Part shown: positions 33,861 through 45,003 of the stretch, one piece after another
Position numbering within the stretch: position 1 is the first letter of the stretch
Layout: each line of letters starts with the position of its first letter
Origin: Bombardia bombarda
Taxonomy: Eukaryota; Ascomycota; Sordariomycetes; Sordariales; Lasiosphaeriaceae
Length of the DNA: 64,000 nucleotides
NCBI GenBank assembly: GCA_030512295.1
Contig: JAULSR010000010.1
Coordinates: forward strand, 1,116,001 to 1,180,000
Direction of reading: 5' to 3'
Translations under genes and position numbers: made by a program
Notes under the pieces: model-generated
What the model was told of the DNA's origin: nothing
What the model saw: only the letters and a program-made list of their open reading frames with translations
Database searches by the model: none

Positions 33861-34223
33861 GGTTGATGATGACTGTTGAAAGTTGAGGTTGAATCTGTGA
33901 TTCTGTGTAAATATTCCACAATCCACCCCGCTTTCTCACGCGTCCTCCCAGTGGGCACTAGTTGTGTATCCGAGATCCGAGAATACGATGCTCACGTGGC
34001 CCGTCGGTGCTGGGTCGTATGCAGAAAGTCCGAACGCCGGCCGAGAAGTTGCTTTGCGGAGCATTCGTGGAAGAATTGGTGGCTGTGCTACCTCGCAAAT
34101 AACAATGCTGCCGTCAGTGCCGGGGGGTGCTTTGCCGGCAACGATGTACATCTCACCCTCCAACCTTGCACGCCGAGCTATGGGGGCACTAATCGAGCAA
34201 CTACATCACCATTTAAGTAAATA
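33861..34223. other. Intergenic region
   Basis: Upstream of the acetyltransferase gene and of tRNA-Thr. Short ORFs only; nothing recognised. Confidence 0.4.
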
Positions 34224-34320
34224 GCCTTTATAGCTCAGTGGTAGAGCGCGTCACTCGTATCGAATCCAATTCAAGCATTACGGCATGACGAGGTCCACGG
34301 TTCAATCCCGTGTGGAGGCA
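34224..34320 (+). tRNA. tRNA-Thr (CGT) with 25-nt intron
   Basis: Acceptor GCCTTTA pairs with TGGAGGC, the D-arm is TAGCTCAGTGGTAGAGC, and the T-arm is CACGG-TTCAATC-CCGTG. The anticodon stem CGTCA/TGACG holds loop CTCGTAA with anticodon CGT, interrupted after position 37 by a 25-nt intron. The mature length is 72 nt. Confidence 0.93.
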
Positions 34321-34825
34321 TGATAACTTTCCTTTTTGTTTAATTCGATCAAGTTCTTTACTTTCATTTTGCTAACTAGCAATAGGAACAAGAATGCACC
34401 CTGCGTATCAGGCGTGACGAGAGTGCTGATGAGTCGCTCGAGTCTTATATTTTGCACTATGCTGTAACTTGCTCGGTGTCACCAAGTGTACGACGTAGTA
34501 GGAGACAATGACTAACAAACAGACAGTGTCATGACCGACAGACAGATAGACGGAAAGACACCCGACGCCCCCGTTGAAGATAACCAACTGCTCCCCCGCC
34601 AATCATATGTAATGGCCGCATCTGACAGTCTCAGCGCAGTATCCTATCAATGTATCGACGTGTCTTCCGTCATCTTCGAGGCTAAGATAGGTAACGGCAA
34701 GCCATTTTGCTGCGTTGGCTATGAGTTAATGCGGTGGGAAAATACAGAAGCCAGCCGATGCTCGCATGCCAGCTGTCAAGGAGGGTCACGGGATGTCCTT
34801 ATGATGAGGATTGGCCTTCCTGCTC
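34321..34825. other. Intergenic region
   Basis: About 500 bp between tRNA-Thr and the first microprotein gene. A plus-strand ORF (34531-34863) starts inside but runs antisense into that gene and has no recognisable content. Confidence 0.4.
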
Positions 34826-34903
34826 CTATGCCTCCTGCTGCTCCTTACACTTGTGGTTGGTGACAGTGATAGTCACCTGACAGAATACGCATACTTCAAG
34901 CAT
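34826..34903 (-). CDS. Putative 25-aa CxxC...HxC microprotein (paralog of the one at 36137)
   Basis: ATG at 34903 and stop at 34826 give 25 residues: MLEVCVFC, then QVTITVTN, then HKCKEQQEA. Cys5, Cys8, His17 and Cys19 form a CxxC-x8-HxC set able to bind one zinc. The same Cys5/Cys8 spacing and HxC end occur in the 42-aa ORF at 36137-36265. A TATA-like CATAAATA on the minus strand (35041-35048) lies 138 bp before the start, against 137 bp in the paralog, and further upstream sequence is also alike. On its own the ORF would not be callable; the shared promoter layout is the evidence. It could be a decayed copy. Confidence 0.4.
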   Translation of the reverse strand: MLEVCVFCQVTITVTNHKCKEQQEA

Positions 34904-35040
34904 GTCAAAAGATGGAGTAAGCGTTGGGTAATATTGAGTGAGGATGCAGTATTGTTCAATGTGATTGATGTGGGAAGGCTTGCTTGTGATAGTTGCTGTG
35001 AAGGAGAGACTCGGAATCTGAACGACCCGAGCAATGGAGG

Positions 35041-35200
35041 TATTTATGCTAGAACGCGGAGGCTGTTCCATAACCCGTTATAGGAAACATAGCCGAGCAA
35101 AATCATCAGATCGAATCAAGCTGTCAACCTCCCGCATGTCGTTATCGGTGAAGACAGTATGGCCATAGAGACGACCACAGACACGACTATGCAAGTTAAA
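35041..35200 (-). promoter_or_regulatory. Promoter region shared with the second microprotein gene
   Basis: On the minus strand this has a GATTCGATCTGATGATTTTG block, GCTCGGCTATG and a CATAAATACC TATA-like box. The matching region of the other gene (about 36395-36580) has GATTGGATCTGATCGCTTTG, GCTCAGCTCTGG and CATAAATACT. Both also hold an ACGACTAT block further up. The match is clear but imperfect, as for an old duplication. Confidence 0.5.
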
Positions 35201-36136
35201 TGATCCTCGCCAGACAAGATACGGCATCACTAGGCGTTTGGTCGCCAATTAGTTCCGTGCTGTTGAGCGAATGCTACCTCCACGAGGCTTCCAATCATTG
35301 CTGCAGTCGAGCCCGACTGGACGCAGCTACTGTGCGCCCACACAATTGGAAACAATGCACTCGACACGACAGTCCGACCAATCCTATCAAATGTAACTGA
35401 CACACCTGCATCTCGATATTTGACCGCCACGTTGAGGGAGCATGAGTTGGCGTGCAGAAATGGTCTCGGCTTGCTATCGTGAGAGCACTTTGGCTAACCT
35501 GGGGAGCTGGATTCGCAAAACAAGGATTTGGGATAGCAAGACAACCAAGGCTTCGGCCCATAATGCCCGTAACTGTTCACATTCCCCATGTCGTTATGCC
35601 GACCATGCCACTCATATGCCACCGACTATGGCCCTTGATCAATATTTTCTTTCAAAGCCCGCCATGTTATATACCTAGGTACCTGGATACCTACTTATGT
35701 CATGACGTATCCCATCTTAGACTTAGTTACTGCTTGCACATATTTCTGCACACAGTTAGGCAAAATCTACACCAGAGTGGCGAGACTGCTAACGAGTCGG
35801 GTCTCATTTTCTGTGCTATGTAACTGACTGACTACTACCACCAACGACACCACATCACCAGAGAATGCACTCAAAGCCACTAAACGTAGCACATTGTTGT
35901 AGATAAAGGACAGACGGAAAGAAATCGATATCCGGTGTTCCAATGGCCGCTGGGGCTGCTTTCCCCCCAATCGCAGCGGCTTCTCAATGTCCAAGGCGTG
36001 TCGAGATGCGTTCGGGGATCTTCGGCGTGTGGACGACAGCGACCTGTGCATGATGCATTGACACGTCAGTACGATGGGTGGATACGTATTAAAAATGGCA
36101 GAGTTGTTTGTGCACCTTCTGGCGGAAGCCAAGCGT

Positions 36137-36265
36137 TTACTTGGAGGTATCAACGAGCTGAGGAGCAAAGTCCTCCTCGTTGAGGGAACGCTTCTTGCCT
36201 GAGCATTCGTGGGTGCTACCGGTGGTCTTGATCCACTCCTCACAGACAGAGCAGCGGCTGGCCAT
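36137..36265 (-). CDS. Putative 42-aa zinc-ribbon-like microprotein
   Basis: ATG at 36265 and TAA at 36137. The protein begins MASRCSVCEEWIK, continues TTGSTHECSGKKRS, and ends LNEEDFAPQLVDTSK. Cys5, Cys8, His19 and Cys21 give a CxxC-x10-HxC pattern that could hold a single zinc ion, followed by a basic patch and an acidic tail. The start context (CAATATGGCC) is fair and a TATA-like box lies 137 bp upstream. A shorter paralog with the same motif and a related promoter sits about 1.4 kb away on the same strand. No signal peptide, so probably intracellular; function unknown. Confidence 0.55.
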   Translation of the reverse strand: MASRCSVCEEWIKTTGSTHECSGKKRSLNEEDFAPQLVDTSK

Positions 36266-36394
36266 ATTGTATGATTGGTTGAGTGATGTTATCAAGAATT
36301 AGTATTGTTAAAGTGGTCAAGAAGTTGTGTGTAGGATTGTGGATGATGATTGTTGTGGATGCTGGGCAGACTTGACATCCGGAAGACGGGAGTG

Positions 36395-36580
36395 AGGAGA
36401 GTATTTATGTCGGAGCGATTTGGTCAATAAACTGAAGACGCCGTTTACCAACATGTAACTACCCTGCTGTGGTCTCCAGAGCTGAGCAAAGCGATCAGAT
36501 CCAATCAAGTTGTTCACCTCATCACCAACAGATACAGCACAGATAGAAGACGGGACACATAGTACGACTATACCAATAAT
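36395..36580 (-). promoter_or_regulatory. Promoter region of the 42-aa microprotein gene
   Basis: Contains the minus-strand CATAAATA box (36402-36409) and the GATCTGATCG block (about 36492-36510) that are similar in position and sequence to those before the 25-aa paralog. Confidence 0.45.
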
Positions 36581-37455
36581 GGGTCCGCGGAAGAAAAGAC
36601 AGCACCATGACCGGGCGTCGTGGTGGCGTCACTTGTCGGCGGTTAAAGATAAGTAATTGCCTCTACGAGATTTCATTGCCAGGCGCCACTGACGCCCCGT
36701 GTGTATGTACGTTATACCCGTCAGGACATTCCGATTCTATGCCAATTTATTGATATGCAAGAGCGATCTCCGTATACTACCATAGCCTTATCGAGAAAGG
36801 TCGCAACCCATAACTCCAGGTTACATTCTCGAGTCTTCTGTTGACCATGCAGCTCTTGAAGCATCAGTTTCCAAACCGTGTAACCTCACACCGCCTTGCT
36901 GCACTGCGACTCGGAGACAGCGGTATTGGCGCGTTCTCTCACAAACGAGTGCCTGTGATACGCTGCATATATAGAATATTCGCTGCATATATAGAATATT
37001 TCCATTCACTATGCACGTGCCCGCCGCACTCGTGCGTGGATAATCATGCGCACACACACTTCCTCCAAGGCCTTGAGTGCCAAGCTACTTCATAATCACA
37101 CCTAGCCTAGGGCACATCCGGGTTCCCCGCCCCACTACCTGTCCTACGAAGTCGAATTACTAGGCGTGAGCCTGACCCTCCGAACCACTGAAGACGCGTC
37201 CATAGTGTACAGCTCATGAAACTAAGCAAGGTCACGTCAAGACGTCTCGGACGCAACATGCATTCCCACCCGATTGGGTTGACTGTATGTAGGCTGAGAT
37301 GAGGGGCTGTAGGGTCTTACCGCGTCTGACTTTGATCACATCCAAACCATTTCCTCACCTTCTGTTCTTTCATCGGTGCTCCAGATTCAATAGGTTTCCT
37401 TTCTCTGTGCGTGCCTATACTTTCTCGAGCATTCATCTTGCCTGTTTTGACTACA
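36581..37455. other. Intergenic region with a perfect 20-bp tandem duplication
   Basis: Upstream of the APH-type gene. Bases 36961-36980 (CGCTGCATATATAGAATATT) are repeated exactly at 36981-37000. No gene was recognised. Confidence 0.6.
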
Positions 37456-38429
37456 ATGTCTACGCCCTCTGTCGAAAATGCCGTTCTCGATCCATACAAC
37501 GCTGATCCAGACAAAATTCCGAACACGGATAGGTACAGGCGTGAACCTTTGTACGGTCGCTACCGCCCCAAGCCAGATGACTTCCAGCCTGACCCGAAGC
37601 ATTTTATGTCCACCACAGCTGAGTCTCTGAAGTACTGGGAATCGGTCCTTGCCCTCTGCGATGCCTCCATCAGGATCTATGAAAATCCAGACGATGGCAG
37701 AGATGTATTTGCCCTTGGAGGGGTCATTGTCAAATCAAGCCACCTCAACCCATTGTACAGCCAGACGCAGCTCGATGGCACGTACGTCGATGCGAATGAG
37801 GTCCAGGCAATAGATTTGGTCAGGGGCGCACTTGGAGATGTCCGAGTTCCAACCATTTATTTTGCTGGCAAGGTGCGAATCCAATGCTCTGACCAGGGTC
37901 CTCCTAGAAGCTAACCAACAAGGTATAGATTAACGGCCTTCCCGTGCTTGTTCAAGAGAGGATTTCTGGTGTCGTCCTCGCCGTCGCGTGGCAGTATCTC
38001 TCGCAAACGCAAAAGGCGTCCTTCAAGCAGCAAGCCCGCGAGATCCTGCGACAGATGCAACAACTGCAGCCGCCCGCCAGTTGCACCGCTCGTCGCTACA
38101 TCGTCCCGGATCCTGACCCTGTCAAGCATAGAGGCATCAGCGAATTGGAGAATGATATCCTCTTCTCTGACAAGAATAAAGATATCGATTTGAGTTTTAT
38201 GCACAATGACTTTAACCAAGGCAATACCGTTGTTGACAATAATAGAATAGTTGGGCTGTTTGACTGGGAGATGGCTGGATATTTCGGACGAAAGACGGCA
38301 GCAAAAGTTCACACTAAATGTCGGGGCGCCCATCGAAGGGCGTACGTTACTTTGGGGCTTCCTGAGGAGAAGGTGAATGATCTGATGTTTTGGCAAGATT
38401 TGTATGAGATCAATGAGACTGAGGTGTAA
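37456..38429 (+). CDS. APH-type small-molecule phosphotransferase
   Basis: A 305-aa protein of the aminoglycoside phosphotransferase/choline kinase fold from exons 37456-37872 and 37929-38429 (intron GTGCGA...TATAG). Start MSTPSVENAV at ATG 37456. The N-lobe has DVFALGGVIVKSSHL (Lys of the VIVK strand) and the hinge GLPVLVQERISGVVLA. The catalytic loop is LSFMHNDFNQGNTVV (His-Asn-Asp...Asn) and the metal Asp lies in VGLFDWEMAGYFG. All expected catalytic residues are present. Fungi carry many such genes and few have known substrates. It lies just left of the pogo element, with the transposon's end 62 bp past the stop. Confidence 0.82.
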
Positions 38430-38491
38430 AGTCTTCAGTAACGCTCAAGGTGATGCCATAGCCACAACTCCTCAGTACCGTCAAATTGGAT

Positions 38492-40294
38492 AACGTCTGG
38501 TATACCCATTCCGGCCACCTCGCATACTTACACCGCCATTTCAACGTACAACTCCTCCACCAATTTTATTCCGATTACTACCAAATTTTTAGAATCGTTT
38601 GTTTATATAATAATGGCTCGATATACCGATTACGACCTTAATCAAGCCCTCTATGCTATCGCTGGGGGTTAATCTATCCGCCGGGCCGCCCTTGATTAGG
38701 GTATCCCTAGAACCACCTTCCAGGACCGTATCAATGGCTCTGAACCACACTAGATAGCTGCTTAAAGCTAATAACGTTTTTCTCTAACTTAGGAGAAACA
38801 CTTAGCCACTTAGGTTATAGCCTAAGAAGCTTTTAGCCTTCCTATTACGTACGTTTAAATCCGCGAATTCGGTAACCGCGTACTTAGCATCATAGATAAA
38901 AAGGAGAAGCTAGGAAAGTTATGGGTTAATAACTTTATTAAGAGGCATTTAGAGATTAAGACTAAGCGTAACCGTTTAATTGATTCCTAGCGTATTAATG
39001 GTGCTACGTTTAAGGTAATTACTATTTAATTCCAGCGTTTAACCGATCTTATTGTCCAAGCTATTAAACTTGCTAATAGGTATAATATGGACGAGGCTGG
39101 GATTATGGAGGGTATAAGGAATAACGGCTTAGTATTTAACTCTTTAAAAAAGCGTATAATTTAGTAGAAAACACCTAGTTTTAAAGCATGGACCTCATTC
39201 ATTAAATGTATCTCAGCTACTAGCTACCATCTCCCCCTTTTAGTAATATTTAAAAAGAAAACCATCCAAACGTAATAATACCTTAAGGATTTAAAGCTAT
39301 TTAAAGGCTGGGAGTTCACGCTAACAAAAAATGGGTAGACATTAAATAAGGTCGTATTCGAATGGCTTAAAAGGTTCTTCCTCCCCCTTACTACGCCTAA
39401 GAAGCTTAAGAAAAGGTTGTTGATATTTGACGGTTATAAGAGCTATTAAACGGACGATTTTATATAGGAATATTATAAAAATAATATCCATCTCCTTTAT
39501 TTACCTCCCTATACGTTTTATATCTTTCAACTATTAGATTTATTAATCTTTTTTATTCTTAAGCGGGTATATCGTCGGTATTTAAAATACCTTAACTACC
39601 TAACCGATTTAAGCTCTCTTAGCAAGTAGAAATTCCTCGAATGTTATCGTAAAGCCAGGATCGAAGCACTTACAGTATTAAATATCATAATAAGTTAGGA
39701 AGTAACAAGGTTATGGCCGGTACGGGTGTCTAAGCCTCTAAGTAACCCTTTTCTATTAGAAAATAACAACGTAAGCTAAAAAACCTCCTCTTAGCTTCCA
39801 AATACCCTTATAACACTAGAAATAGAAACACCTTTTATTTTTAAAGCTAGGAGGTCACTTATCGCTATAGATACCCCAAAGCAAAGCAAGGACTTCAAGC
39901 GGGTACTTAACGCTATAGAGAACTATCGCGATACTTATAAAAGGAATACCCGGCAGCTTATTCGGAAGATCACCAAGGGATTCGATGAGAAGGACTATCG
40001 TTTGGTAGCCCAGGAGGAAAAGATCAAATCCTTAGAGGCTAGGATTGAGACGCTAAAGCCAAAGAAGAGGAAGAAGGTCAAATTGAGCCCAAATACCAAG
40101 TTTGCTAGCATTCAAGCTATTCGGAGGGCTTAAATAGAGAGTGGCGATATTAGCGATGACCTTACTGAGGAGGATAAGGTATTAGAGAGTGATTCAAAAG
40201 CTTCAACGGTCGTGGAGGACTATATTGTTGTTGTTGGGCGGGGATAGCTTTTTGTGGCCGGAATGGGGGGTGGCCGGAATGGGTATACCAGACG
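38492..40294 (+). mobile_element. Pogo-type (Tc1/mariner superfamily) DNA transposon, degraded by RIP-like mutation
   Basis: An 1803-bp element with perfect 27-bp terminal inverted repeats: left 38492-38518 starts ACGTCTGGTATACCCATTCC, right 40268-40294 is its reverse complement. It is flanked by TA at 38490-38491 and 40295-40296, the target duplication of this superfamily. The transposase relic starts at 38613 (MARYTDYDLNQALYAIAGG) and shows the helix-turn-helix SIRRAALD...GIPRTTFQDRI and the DDE segment LLIFDGYKSY and NNIHLLYLPPYT. The frame is broken by many stops at positions where CAA/CAG/TGG codons are expected, and the interior is AT-rich. This is the known footprint of repeat-induced point mutation. 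It cannot code a working transposase, but the ends are intact. Confidence 0.93.
38613..40230 (+). pseudogene. Transposase relic of the pogo element
   Basis: DNA-binding and DDE_1 endonuclease regions are still readable between stops: near the start SIRRAALD and TTFQDRI; in the middle VFEWLKRFFLPLTTPKKLK; later FDEKDYRLVAQEEKIKSLEA and LSPNTKFASIQAIRRA. Stops replace Gln and Trp codons at many points. The ending region is acidic (SDDLTEEDKVLESD), as in relatives. Confidence 0.85.
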
Positions 40295-40296
40295 TT

Positions 40297-42676
40297 AACT
40301 GTACTGCTCGTATGTACGCAGCTCTGCTCTAATGTCGAAAAGAATATGTGTGTGCTTTCAGGCCACTTGCTACAATGCAATGCGCACTATTAAGCTCATC
40401 TCATGTGAGCGCACTCCACAGGCATCTCAGCCAATCTTTCTATAATTATGATGTTGAATATCTTGAGACAATCGGCGGAGCTTAGGTGACGATACAGCTC
40501 TTACTAAAACTAATAGCGACACGGTCGCATGTGGCCTATGTAGGGGATTACATGAAGACCCCAGGTTCCTTGATTCCCTCGGCTCATATGCACTTAATCC
40601 TTGACTCGCCCCCAGAGAAGAAGGCCCCAAAAAATGATGAATTCAGTCGTTGTCGCGCGACCCGCTCGAGGTTGGATATTTTGTCCACAAAAAGGCAAGT
40701 GCATGTCCGCATCAAACAGCCCAGGATCTGGTGGCGGTTGCCTCCTCACCGCGGGAGCGTCCGAATTCGGTAGGGCCCTTCTGAGTGGCTCTCCTGACCC
40801 GACAGTTTGGGTGAGCTAACATAGTGGGCTTTCTGGGCGGTTTATTGCGCATCTGCACAGTCTACGCAACCCTTTTATACTGTAATGAAAGCATGCGCAT
40901 CACAACCTAACGAAATCCTGCAATTACAGCCCAAACCAACAGCATTCGAAGTAGTTGATCAAGCACCGCGGGACCCTCTTATCACCCCCGCCCTGATTCT
41001 GGGACATTCTCTGCTGCACAGTTCGGGTCTGACCCTTACATGTATCCAAAGCACTACTGTTACAGTTGGCGCTACAGTAGAAGTGGAAGGCGGTCGAGAT
41101 TATCTCGGCCTTCGCGCGTAAGAGATAGCAACCAGGTGTCCAGGCAAGATAGGTACCTACCTACCTAGTCTAGTCTACATGTATCAACAACACGACATAT
41201 GCCCCACAACCCCACATTGAGGACAATGTTCCATTGCCAGGAATGCAAGCTCGGTTTAGGCGGACAACCTGAGGTCGAAAAGATTAGGCTTTGTGACTCA
41301 ACTCGAAGTTGTACATTCTAGCAAAGCTTATAGCAAGATCATGTTTGAAACAGTGTCTGAGTCCTTGGCGATTCGTTATGGGCTTGCCTTAGCAATGTTC
41401 TCAAACGCCGAGATCTTAGCCAACAGACTCATGTCTGATACGATACCCAGCATACTTGGTAGACACTGAACACTACATGCAACTACATGGGGTAGAGAGG
41501 GAACACAGATCACACCTGCCGAGCGATAAGTTTTGCTTCTCAGCCGGTGATGGCGCCAATATTAGCCCCATTAATCATGCCAGCCAGACCATTTCTGTCA
41601 CGCTGCATCTGGTGCCATTTCTAGCTTACCGACATGGTGACAGATCATAAGGCAGAGATGAGGGGGCGACCGCATCCGATACTCCGTCTTGCTGAGAGTC
41701 CCATAAGTTTAGCCACATGATGCAAGTGCTGCTTACTTACCTACCGAATCAAGCAAGGCAAAACTGGCAAACCTAGCAAATCTAGAACCCTGCCATGGCT
41801 AAGATTACCCAACAATCGCACGATGGGGGTTAGTTAGCGAACATAGAAATCTGTGGTATTTATACATACACGAGTCCCAAACAGTCCTTCTCATGCTTTT
41901 AGTCGCGCATGCGCGTATACCTTAGCTCTGCACGAGCTCCTAGACCCGTGTTTCACTTCTGACAGGTATGGTAAAAAGGTAAAAGGGGACTATGACAACA
42001 TCAACAAAGTGATAAAAACTGATAGACGGTTACCTATTTCTGCTTACTAACTCAACACCGCCATGACCACGGAAAAAAGGTGTTACTGTATCACAATATG
42101 ATTAGATAGACTTGGAGTTATCTGTAACAATAGGAGTTACGATGTGATGACGGGATTGCGATCATATCATCAATGCGAGAACGAAATGCGTTTACGATCG
42201 ATGCCAGACCAAGCAACTGAGAAAATTACTGATGAGACACAGCTGTTGGTCTCTTTTCCTTCAGAAAGTGGAGTGTGATAGTGTTACCCTTATTTGGAAC
42301 AAAAGGGGTATCACATGATCATGTAAACAAAGACACGATCGAGGCAAGTCACAAACTAGCTAAAAGCTTCTAGTACTGCGAGCAAATCTTTTCCCACTGA
42401 CAAGATTCTCTGCGATCTCTGCATGCAGTCGGCATGACTTCCTACTCTAGTCATAGTGCTTATGTCCGAAGATTGCGATTACTAAGGCTTCGGTGATCTT
42501 TACTGATGATATGACGATAGAGGCAAACAGCGAACCGCAGGAGCATGGTATCAAACTAATGCAAAGAACTTTAAGAGGACTGTCTTGTCGTATAAATAGG
42601 TCTACACTAGTTCTAGACGGAGAATGGGTACTGCTCAAAGAATTCTTTTTACATCTCATTAATAATTTTGAGCACG
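40297..42676. other. Gene-poor 2.4-kb interval
   Basis: No ORF with fungal coding character, RNA gene or transposon end was found. Near 41153-41178 there is a short CTAC-rich run. TATAAATA at about 42590 lies 85 bp before the secreted-protein gene and is probably its TATA box. Confidence 0.45.
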
Positions 42677-43151
42677 ATGAAACTTTCTCAACTAACATTT
42701 CTTCTTACCAACGCGTCCTGGGGAGTTTTCCTCCATGGACATGCAGCTGCTGCCGCCCCTTTAGACGGAGAGTTGGTCGATCGCGAGTTAGTACACACCT
42801 TGATGATCTTAGACCACAACTGACCGCTAAAAACACCGACCCACTAGAGCCAACACGACTACCACTCTCTCCCGCCGTTGTGATGGCAAGATCAACGCTT
42901 ATACCCAAAAAACGGGCTGCACTGGCGACTATTTCGAGTGGACCAACCTGTGCGACTCTGGCTGCGTGACCAACATCGACGGCAACGGCAACCCGACGCA
43001 GCTACACAGCCTGTACCACTACAGCTCGGTGCAGGGGTGGCATATACGCATCTGGAGCGGGCCGTATTGCACGGGAAGCGTCATTGACAACTACTTTGCG
43101 GGTGTAGGGTGCAGGTCTGAAGGGACGTTTATGAGCTACTCTTTTGTTTGA
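42677..43151 (+). CDS. Small secreted cysteine-rich protein (effector-like)
   Basis: A 137-aa protein from exons 42677-42786 and 42848-43151 (61-bp intron GTTAGT...CACTAG, with a CTGACC branch); phases close. The signal peptide MKLSQLTFLLTNASWGVFLHG ends in an Ala-rich cut site (HAAAAPLDG). A possible Kex2-like RR (LSRRCDG) lies just before the mature part. Six cysteines follow: RRCDGK, KTGCTGD, NLCDSGCV, GPYCTG and VGCRSEG, enough for three disulphides. The Trp/Tyr-rich core (GWHIRIWSGPY) suggests a small beta-fold. Size, secretion and cysteines fit effector, antimicrobial or adhesion peptides; no family is recognised. It sits alone in a gene-poor stretch near a transposon, as effectors often do. 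Confidence 0.7.
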
Positions 43152-44082
43152 GGATGAGCTACATTAGTTAGAGAATGAAGGTATAAGTTGGGGGCATTGG
43201 AGTGCTGTGGTCTTGTTACGGTTAGCGGCTAGACAGTGAAGAACTCTAGATAGTCAAAGGCTGTATACATGTAACTCGAGATCGGTTCCAGTCAGAATAA
43301 TGAAAACACAGTAGGAGTGGACATGTCCAAGTAACGGCAGATCTTGAAAGTTTGGAGTGAATTAATGTTATTCAGAACCCCATCTTCAAGAACTGCCAGC
43401 ACTGTAAGCCTACGTGGACTTAGCAGATTGTACTCGCTTACCTGAATCAAATTCCGCAAACAGACCGTCAAAAGCCGTGGAAAGAATATCGCCATGCGGG
43501 CATCCCATCTGTAATCTTGCTTCTTCAAGCGATGCAAGAGGGCGATTAGCCCATGTTGCATTCTCATGCAGATTCGCCTAACGCAGACAAGAGGCACAGT
43601 TCGGCTAGCATTTTCCGCAAAAATTTGCACGGTAGTGCTGTGGCTTGCATTAGTCCAGCATGAACTTGTACCGTTATGGGTTGCGGCTTGAGGCTAAGAA
43701 AGGCGACTAGTGTAAGCAAAGCTAGCCCGGGAAGGAGGTAGAGAAAAGGGCACATTGTGATTTTTATGGGAAAAAGCCGGAACAAATATGCCGGAGGAAC
43801 CGAGCAGCAACAAGCCAGCGGCGATGGAGTGCAGGGCTGGCTGTCCCGTTTCTTTGCTTTTCTTCGTGTGTGGCAGCCCCAGAGATCTGGATGGGAGGGC
43901 GGTATGTTGAGACAGGGGTGATGTTGCATTTTCCTGGCCGCACACAACGCAGAGTCAACTACCGGGACATCTTTGACGGCACAGAGCTCGCTTGAAAGCC
44001 CAGACTGGGAGGTGACTTTGGGAAGACGGGCAACTTCTCGGCAAATAAAGCATCAGCAAGAAACGCCATTAACCGCCTACAT
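43152..44082. other. Intergenic region
   Basis: A minus-strand ORF at 43564-43947 contains a hydrophobic run (MCPFLYLLPGLALLTLVAFL) that resembles a signal peptide, but what follows is short and unrecognised. Otherwise nothing was seen. Confidence 0.35.
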
Positions 44083-45003
44083 TCATGCGCGTATATCGCT
44101 GGTCGTTGGTATCATAACGCGAGAGCGGTTGCCACTGATGCCGGCAGGGCCGCCTGTGCCACTGCGCGGGCCGTAGTACTTGTCTCCGGTGCCGCGGCCG
44201 CTCGAAAGTTTGCTGCGCAAGCCCAGCTTGTACGAGACGATGCGCAGAATGGGTTGCAGAGCAGGGAAGCAGCAGCACCAGAGACCGACGTGGCCCTCGA
44301 GATCGGTCCAGATGCCGATCGTGGCCATTTTGAAGGTTCTGAAGAACTGGAGTTAGTCAGATGGGTTGCTGCTGGATAGAGAGGCACTCACGGGTCGACG
44401 CTAAAGTCAAGAGTTCAAGGACCCGAGGATGTAGATAGATCGCTTGACAATTTCTGGCTGAGTATTAGCTGGCTCCATTCTGATATTAGTGACTTCCATG
44501 ACAGAGACGTACTGTCTGAGCTGATACGCGGCAAAAACGCCAGCAGCGCAAAGCGCACCAAGGCGACGGCCCAAAAGTAGAGTAGTGTTTGGATGACGAG
44601 GGACTGTGATCGGCCAAGTTAGTGAAGAGTTACAGGGCGTGCTGCAGCAGCTGTGTTGATGTCGACGGACCTCGAGGAACTTCGCGAGGAAGGCTGGCGG
44701 GACATTCTATGTCCATTGTCGACTGCGCAACCAGCAACACCTGTTGATTGTCAATACACAAATACACGACAAGTCAACCCCCTTTTCCGTGGGAAGACGC
44801 ACCCATGCCAAACCGGCAACCAGATCATCGAAACCTAGCGCTTTGGTCATGAAGGCGCGCACATATAGGCGTATGCCAAAGAAGAGGGTCGGGAGGGCGA
44901 TAAGAGTTGCATTGAGCGTGATCTCGATATTTCCCTTGTAGCCTGGTATCGTAGAGAAGTCGAAGCCCTCTGGGATGTCGGCGGATAAGAGCGAGAGATC
45001 CAT
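44083..45003 (-). pseudogene. Decayed fungal rhodopsin-domain (SAT4-type) integral membrane protein
   Basis: The start MDLSLLSADIPEGFDFSTIP, TLIALPTLFFGIRLYVRAFM and GFDDLVAGLAW are classic for the fungal SAT4/rhodopsin-domain family. Pieces AFLAKFLE, SLVIQTLLYFWAVALVRFAL and LLAFLPRISSD follow across introns, then DPTFKMATIGIWTDLEGHVG and FPALQPILRIVSYKLGLRSK from the C-terminal part. Two faults are visible: a frame break between VLLVAQSTMDI and AFLAKFLE near 44700, and loss of the middle helices, since under 200 bp separate LPRISSD from the IWTDLE block where the family needs several hundred. A functional seven-helix protein is therefore unlikely. Confidence 0.6.
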
